A stretch of DNA of 64,000 nt from Polyangia bacterium (lineage in GTDB: Bacteria > Myxococcota_A > Polyangia > Polyangiales > Sandaracinaceae). Position 1 is the stretch's first letter; each line of letters starts with the position of its first letter. Below, piece after piece: positions 60,186 through 64,000 of this stretch. Location: assembly GCA_030426845.1 (NCBI GenBank), contig JAUHXR010000003.1:18084-82083 (forward strand), given 5' to 3'. The notes beneath the pieces were generated by a model. It saw only the letters and a list, made by a program, of their open reading frames with translations. It searched no databases and was not told the origin of the DNA. The position numbers and the translations under genes were made by a program.

Positions 60186-60806
60186 TCAGGCGGCGTGCTG
60201 GCGGAGCCGCGCGTGCAGGATCTCCCCGCCGAGGCCGAGCGCGACCCCGCGAGGCGCGGCGTTCGGCGGCCCCTCGGGGAGGCCGGGCTTTGGGGTGAGC
60301 GGGTACATGTAGTGGTAGTCGATGCGCGCCCCGTCCTGGACGATGCCGATGTTGACCACCGGCGCGCCCCGAGAGCCGAGGCCGAGGTCGGCCTCGAGCT
60401 CGAACGGCCGGTCCAGCGCGATGCTCAGCGCGGGTCGGTCCCCGCCGCGATCCTGCAGCTCGAGCACGGATCGGGTCTCGTCGAGCACGAGCGCGCCCGC
60501 CTGGGTCCACGGGTGGGCGAGGAGCGCGAACGAGAGGGTGGTCACCACCATGAACGAGCACACCATCCAGAGCGCGTGCTCCTTGGCTCCGCCGGTCGCG
60601 ACCCCGACCGCCACGAGCACGGCCGCGTAGGCGAGGACCGGGGTGAGCACCGCCACCGCCCCGCGCGCCTTCGAGGGGATCGGCACCGACACGCGCTTCG
60701 CTCTCTCGAAGCGGGCGCGCAGCCGGCGACGGTAGACGAACGCTGCCGCGCCCATCCCAGCGACGAGGATGAAGACGGTGAGGACGATCGCGAGGCCGGG
60801 GTCCAT
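60186..60806 (-). CDS. Inner-membrane protein of unknown function
   Basis: The ATG at 60806 gives a 206-residue protein starting MDPGLAIVLTVFILVAG with one membrane helix at 5-25 and two more at about 54-95 (GAVAVLTPVLAYAAVLVAVG; ALWMVCSFMVVTTLSFALL). The C-terminal half is a small beta-rich cytoplasmic or periplasmic domain (LVLDETRSVLELQ). A longer TTG start at 60842 exists. Family unknown. It diverges from cstA across 68 bp. Confidence 0.65.
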   Translation of the reverse strand: MDPGLAIVLTVFILVAGMGAAAFVYRRRLRARFERAKRVSVPIPSKARGAVAVLTPVLAYAAVLVAVGVATGGAKEHALWMVCSFMVVTTLSFALLAHPWTQAGALVLDETRSVLELQDRGGDRPALSIALDRPFELEADLGLGSRGAPVVNIGIVQDGARIDYHYMYPLTPKPGLPEGPPNAAPRGVALGLGGEILHARLRQHAA

Positions 60807-60860
60807 GCAGGTCGGCTTGTTCGCCACGCGGGCCAGCGTCAACCCGACCGCGGAGCCGGC

Positions 60861-60866
60861 TATAGT
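60861..60866 (+). promoter_or_regulatory. -10-like TATAGT before cstA
   Basis: TATAGT matches five of six consensus bases and ends nine bases before the ATG. No -35 at the usual spacing is seen. Transcription from it would start at or next to the start codon. Confidence 0.35.
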
Positions 60867-60874
60867 CGCCCGCG

Positions 60875-62611
60875 ATGGCCGCCGTCGCGTCTGCCGTGGT
60901 GCTCGTGTGCTTCGCGCTCGGCTACCGCCTCTACGGCCGCTGGATCGGCCGGCGGGTGTTCGGCGACGACGAGGAGGTGGAGACCCCCGCCACGACGATG
61001 GAGGACGGGCGCGACTACGTCCCGACCGACAAGCACATCCTGTTCGGGCACCACTTCACCTCGATCGCAGGGGCGGCGCCGATCATCGGGCCGTGCGTGG
61101 CCGCCTACTGGGGCTGGCTCCCCGCGCTGATCTGGGTCGTGGTCGGCGCGATCTTCATGGGCGCGGTGCACGACTTCGGCGCGCTCGTCGCCAGCGTGAA
61201 GAACCGCGGGCGCTCGATCGCGGACCTCGCCGGCCAGGTGATCAGCCCGCGCGCCCGCGTGCTGTTCCTCTGCTTCGTCCTCGTCCTGGTGTGGCTCGTC
61301 CTCGCGGTGTTCGCGATGGCGATCGCGGGGCTCTTCGTCTCGCAGCCGAGCGCGGTGCTCCCGATCAACATCGAGATCGTGGTCGCGGTCGCGATGGGCT
61401 GGCTCCTCACCAAGAAGAAGGTGAAGGCGCTCATCCCAAGCCTCGTCGCGCTCGGCCTGCTCTACCTCTTCGTGTGGCTGGGGACGCTCTGCCCGCTCGA
61501 TCTGCGGGACGCCGGCCTCGACGCGCGCGAGGCGCAGCGCGCCTGGATCGTGATGCTCTTCGCCTACTCGGCGGTGGCGAGCGTCCTGCCGGTCTGGCTG
61601 CTGCTCCAGCCGCGCGACTACATCAACTCGCACCAGCTGTTCGTCGGCCTCGGGCTTCTGTTCTTGGGGTTGTTCGTCGCTCACCCGGAGCTCGACGCGC
61701 CCGCGGTGCGCGTCCCGGAGGAGGGCGCCCCGGCGCTGTTCCCGCTGCTCTTCGTGACGATCGCCTGTGGGGCGATCAGCGGCTTCCACGGGCTCGTCTC
61801 GAGCGGCACCACGTCCAAGCAGCTCCGCTCGCTGAAGGAGGCCCGCTACATCGGCTACGGGGCGATGCTCGGGGAGGGCAGCCTCGCGCTCGCCGCCACG
61901 ATGGCCGCGGTCGCGGGTATCGGCCTGGTCGCCGCCTGCGAGCTGCCGGCGCAGGGCCCGGTCGCCGACCTGAGCTGGGCCGCCTACTACGACAGCTGGG
62001 CCCACGCGGGGGCCAACAAGGCGAGCGCCTTCGTGCTGGGCGGCGGCGCGTTCCTCGAGGCGATCGGCCTGCCGACCGGGCTCGCGCGCACGCTGATGGC
62101 GGTGCTGGTCATCTCCTTCGCGGCGACGACCCTCGACACCGCCACGCGCATCCAGCGCCTCATCTGCGGCGAGCTCGGGAGCGCCCTCTCGCTGCCCGCG
62201 CTCGAGCGCCCCTCGGTCGGCACGGCCGTCGCGGTCCTGCCCGCGCTGGGCCTCGCGCTCGTGGACGTGACCGACCCCGCGACCGGCGCGAGCCGCGAGG
62301 CGGGCTGGGTGCTGTGGCCGATCTTCGGCGCGAGCAACCAGCTCCTCGCCGCGCTTACCCTGATGGTGCTCGCGCTCTTCTTCGGCGCGCGCCGCCGGCC
62401 GGTGCTGCCGCTGGTGATCCCGATGCTCTTCACCACCGGGGTCGCGCTCGTCGCGCTCGTGGCCAAGCTGCGGCAGTTCCTCGAGCAGGAGAACTGGCCG
62501 CTCACGGTCGTCGCGGTGCTGATGCTCGCGATGACGGTGTGGATGCTCTTCGAGGGCGCGGCCGCGGCGCGGCGCGCGCGTCAGGCTCGGGGCGCGCGCA
62601 GCGTCGACTGA
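60875..62611 (+). CDS. cstA: Carbon starvation protein CstA (peptide or pyruvate transporter family)
   Basis: The 578-residue multi-pass protein shows CstA motifs: KHILFGHHFTSIAGAAPIIG, GAVHDFGALVASVKNRGRS, ISGFHGLVSSGTTSKQL, FAATTLDTATRIQRL and LWPIFGASNQLLAALTL. It is shorter than E. coli CstA (701), lacking the C-terminal region, as is common in related bacterial members. CstA family members import peptides or pyruvate when carbon is limiting. A TATAGT hexamer ends nine bases before the ATG. It ends 31 bp inside the convergent gmk. Confidence 0.9.
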   Translation: MAAVASAVVLVCFALGYRLYGRWIGRRVFGDDEEVETPATTMEDGRDYVPTDKHILFGHHFTSIAGAAPIIGPCVAAYWGWLPALIWVVVGAIFMGAVHDFGALVASVKNRGRSIADLAGQVISPRARVLFLCFVLVLVWLVLAVFAMAIAGLFVSQPSAVLPINIEIVVAVAMGWLLTKKKVKALIPSLVALGLLYLFVWLGTLCPLDLRDAGLDAREAQRAWIVMLFAYSAVASVLPVWLLLQPRDYINSHQLFVGLGLLFLGLFVAHPELDAPAVRVPEEGAPALFPLLFVTIACGAISGFHGLVSSGTTSKQLRSLKEARYIGYGAMLGEGSLALAATMAAVAGIGLVAACELPAQGPVADLSWAAYYDSWAHAGANKASAFVLGGGAFLEAIGLPTGLARTLMAVLVISFAATTLDTATRIQRLICGELGSALSLPALERPSVGTAVAVLPALGLALVDVTDPATGASREAGWVLWPIFGASNQLLAALTLMVLALFFGARRRPVLPLVIPMLFTTGVALVALVAKLRQFLEQENWPLTVVAVLMLAMTVWMLFEGAAAARRARQARGARSVD

Positions 62612-63201
62612 AGCAGCGACTCGGCGAACCCCGCGTTGCGGTGGCGCCGGTTGAGCTCGGCCCGGACGATCCCCTCGACCGCGCGCTTGGCGTTCTCGAG
62701 GTCGTCGTTCACGAGCAGGTAGTCGAACGCCGAGTAGTGGTCGATCTCGCGCGTCGCGGCCGCGAAGCGCCGCGCGATGACCTCCGGCGTGTCCTCGGCT
62801 CGCGTCTCGAGGCGCCGGCGCAGCTCCTCCATCGACGGCGGGAGCACGAAGACGCTCACCGCGTCCGGCGCCTTGGCGCGGATCTGGCGCGCGCCCTGGT
62901 GGTCCACGTCGAAGACCACGCCGACCTTTCCGGCCGCGCGGGCGCGCTCGACCTCGTCCACCGCGGTGCCGTAGAGGTTGCCGTGCACCTCGGCCCACTC
63001 GAGCAGCTCGCCGCGCGCGATCTTCGTCTCGAACGCGGCGCGGTCGGTGAAGTGGTACTGCACTCCGTCCTCCTCCTGGCCGCGCCGAGGGCGGCTGGTG
63101 TGGGACACGCTGAAGGCGAGCCCCTCGAAGGTCGCCAGGAGGTGGCGGGTGAGGGTCGACTTGCCGGCTCCGGACGGCGAGCAGATGATCAGCAGCAGCA
63201 C
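62581..63201 (-). CDS. gmk: Guanylate kinase
   Basis: The 206-residue protein has the P-loop SPSGAGKST (Lys14), the GMP-binding part SHTSRPRRGQEEDGVQYHF, and the DHQGARQIR and NDDLENA segments. It phosphorylates GMP to GDP. The GTG at 63201 gives the normal length. It follows the YicC gene on the same strand (41 bp gap), the order yicC-gmk being common in many bacteria. Confidence 0.95.
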   Translation of the reverse strand: MLLLIICSPSGAGKSTLTRHLLATFEGLAFSVSHTSRPRRGQEEDGVQYHFTDRAAFETKIARGELLEWAEVHGNLYGTAVDEVERARAAGKVGVVFDVDHQGARQIRAKAPDAVSVFVLPPSMEELRRRLETRAEDTPEVIARRFAAATREIDHYSAFDYLLVNDDLENAKRAVEGIVRAELNRRHRNAGFAESLLQSTLRAPRA

Positions 63202-63242
63202 GGGCCGGAGCCTATCGGCTTCGCCGCGTGAGAGCACGCGCG

Positions 63243-64000
63243 TCAGAGCACGTTCTGGGCTTGCTCGCGCATCCGGCTGATCGCCGCCTTCATGTCGACG
63301 ACCGCGTGGGCGAAGCGCGCGTCCGACGACTTGCTGCCGACCGTGTTGGCTTCGCGGCTCATCTCCTGGAGGAGGAAGTCGAGGCGCTTGCCGCGGGCCT
63401 CCGGTTCGGCGAGGAGGGTGCGCACCTGCTCCACGTGGCTCGCGAGGCGCGACAGCTCCTCGGAGACGTCGGCCCGATCGGCGAGCAGCGCGACCTCCTG
63501 CTCGAGCCGGCCCGGATCGAGGTTGACGCCGGAGCCCTCGAGCAGCGCGTCGATCCGCGCTCGGAGCCGGGCCCGGTAGGCGTCGACGACCTCGCCGGTG
63601 CGGCCGCCCACGCGGCCAGCCGCCTCTTCGAGGGCGTCCACGTGCCGCCCGAGATCGTCGGCGAGCGCCTGGCCCTCGACGCGCCGCATCTCCCATACCG
63701 CGGCGCAGGCGGCGTCGGTCGCGCGCGCGACCGCGTCCGCCAGCGCCTCGGGATCGGCCGCGGAGGCCGCGCGCCACAGATCCGGCACCGCGCCGAGCAG
63801 CGACAGCGGGACCGGCTCGTCGGGCCGCAGCTCGTCGCGGAGCTCGCAGAGCTGGGCGAAGGCGGCGCGGGCCGCGTCCTTGTCGAGCGCCGGGGTCCCC
63901 GCGAGGCTGCCCTCGCAGCGGGCGCTCACCTCGACCCGGCCGCGGACGAGGCTCTTGCGCACCCGCGCCTCGAGCGCGGCCGCGTGCTCCGCCAGCTCGC
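63243..64000 (-). CDS. yicC: YicC-family endoribonuclease, cut by the window end
   Basis: The visible 252 residues match the middle and C-terminal part of YicC/YloC (SLVRGRVEVSARCEG; VNLDPGRLEQEVALLADRAD; GKRLDFLLQEMSREANTVGSK, ending VVDMKAAISRMREQAQNVL). The N-terminus lies beyond 64000; the frame is open to the last base (ALEARVRKSLVRGRVEV). Family members are metal-dependent endoribonucleases. Confidence 0.92.
   Translation of the reverse strand, partial: ELAEHAAALEARVRKSLVRGRVEVSARCEGSLAGTPALDKDAARAAFAQLCELRDELRPDEPVPLSLLGAVPDLWRAASAADPEALADAVARATDAACAAVWEMRRVEGQALADDLGRHVDALEEAAGRVGGRTGEVVDAYRARLRARIDALLEGSGVNLDPGRLEQEVALLADRADVSEELSRLASHVEQVRTLLAEPEARGKRLDFLLQEMSREANTVGSKSSDARFAHAVVDMKAAISRMREQAQNVL

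Noticed and set aside
60017..60298. Small plus-strand protein after radA
   Set aside because: Its Leu/Val/His periodicity derives from the 18-bp repeats, it has no ribosome binding site and it overlaps the opposite membrane-protein gene.

Overview
The window is about 64 kb of very GC-rich chromosomal DNA. It is packed with short-spaced or overlapping genes, many starting at GTG, and it encodes an unusual number of lipoproteins. MopE-like Cys/Asp-rich proteins, a TIGR04551-like outer-membrane protein, RNase J, fused ketosynthases and many Tat or lipoprotein signals point to a myxobacterium (Myxococcota, probably Polyangia, Sandaracinaceae-like). This placement is inferred from gene content only.

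Left part (1-15.7 kb). A truncated membrane protein opens the window, followed by a decayed gene fragment. A 722-residue minus-strand protein comes next. I read it as a shortened RNA polymerase paralogue in which the C-terminal third of beta is joined to the N-terminal quarter of beta-prime, with the catalytic residues lost; it is the most unusual object here. Two lipoproteins (one with 12 MopE-like repeats), a FabF, a class II aldolase, a Tat-exported GMC oxidoreductase with a coupled lipoprotein, an OmpA-like lipoprotein and another MopE-like lipoprotein complete this part.

15.8-25.6 kb. A flavin-dependent halogenase-like gene diverges from a tightly overlapping operon: Tat lipoprotein, small lipoprotein, ketosynthase-chain-length-factor fusion, acyl carrier protein, GcvT-like protein, ketoreductase, dehydratase, lipoprotein and malonyl transferase. 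It looks like a compact type II fatty-acid or polyketide pathway, possibly for a polyene-like envelope product.

25.6-34.4 kb. GrpB-like protein, a secreted five-repeat CX11C protein, a long imperfect palindrome, exonuclease III, an alpha/beta hydrolase, a propeller lipoprotein, an atypical lidless DnaK with a large insert coupled to a J-protein, and a lipoprotein.

34.5-43 kb. A TetR-controlled RND efflux operon (tetR-OMF-MFP-RND) with a clear palindromic operator, then a secreted rhodanese and an RpoH-like sigma factor.

43-64 kb. A HEAT-like protein, two lipoproteins, tRNA-Val(UAC), the proteostasis block tig-clpP-clpX-lon, an HExxH lipoprotein coupled to RNase J, a TIGR04551-like porin, a TPR protein, RadA, CstA, guanylate kinase and the start of YicC. 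Housekeeping and stress functions dominate the right half; accessory and envelope functions dominate the left.
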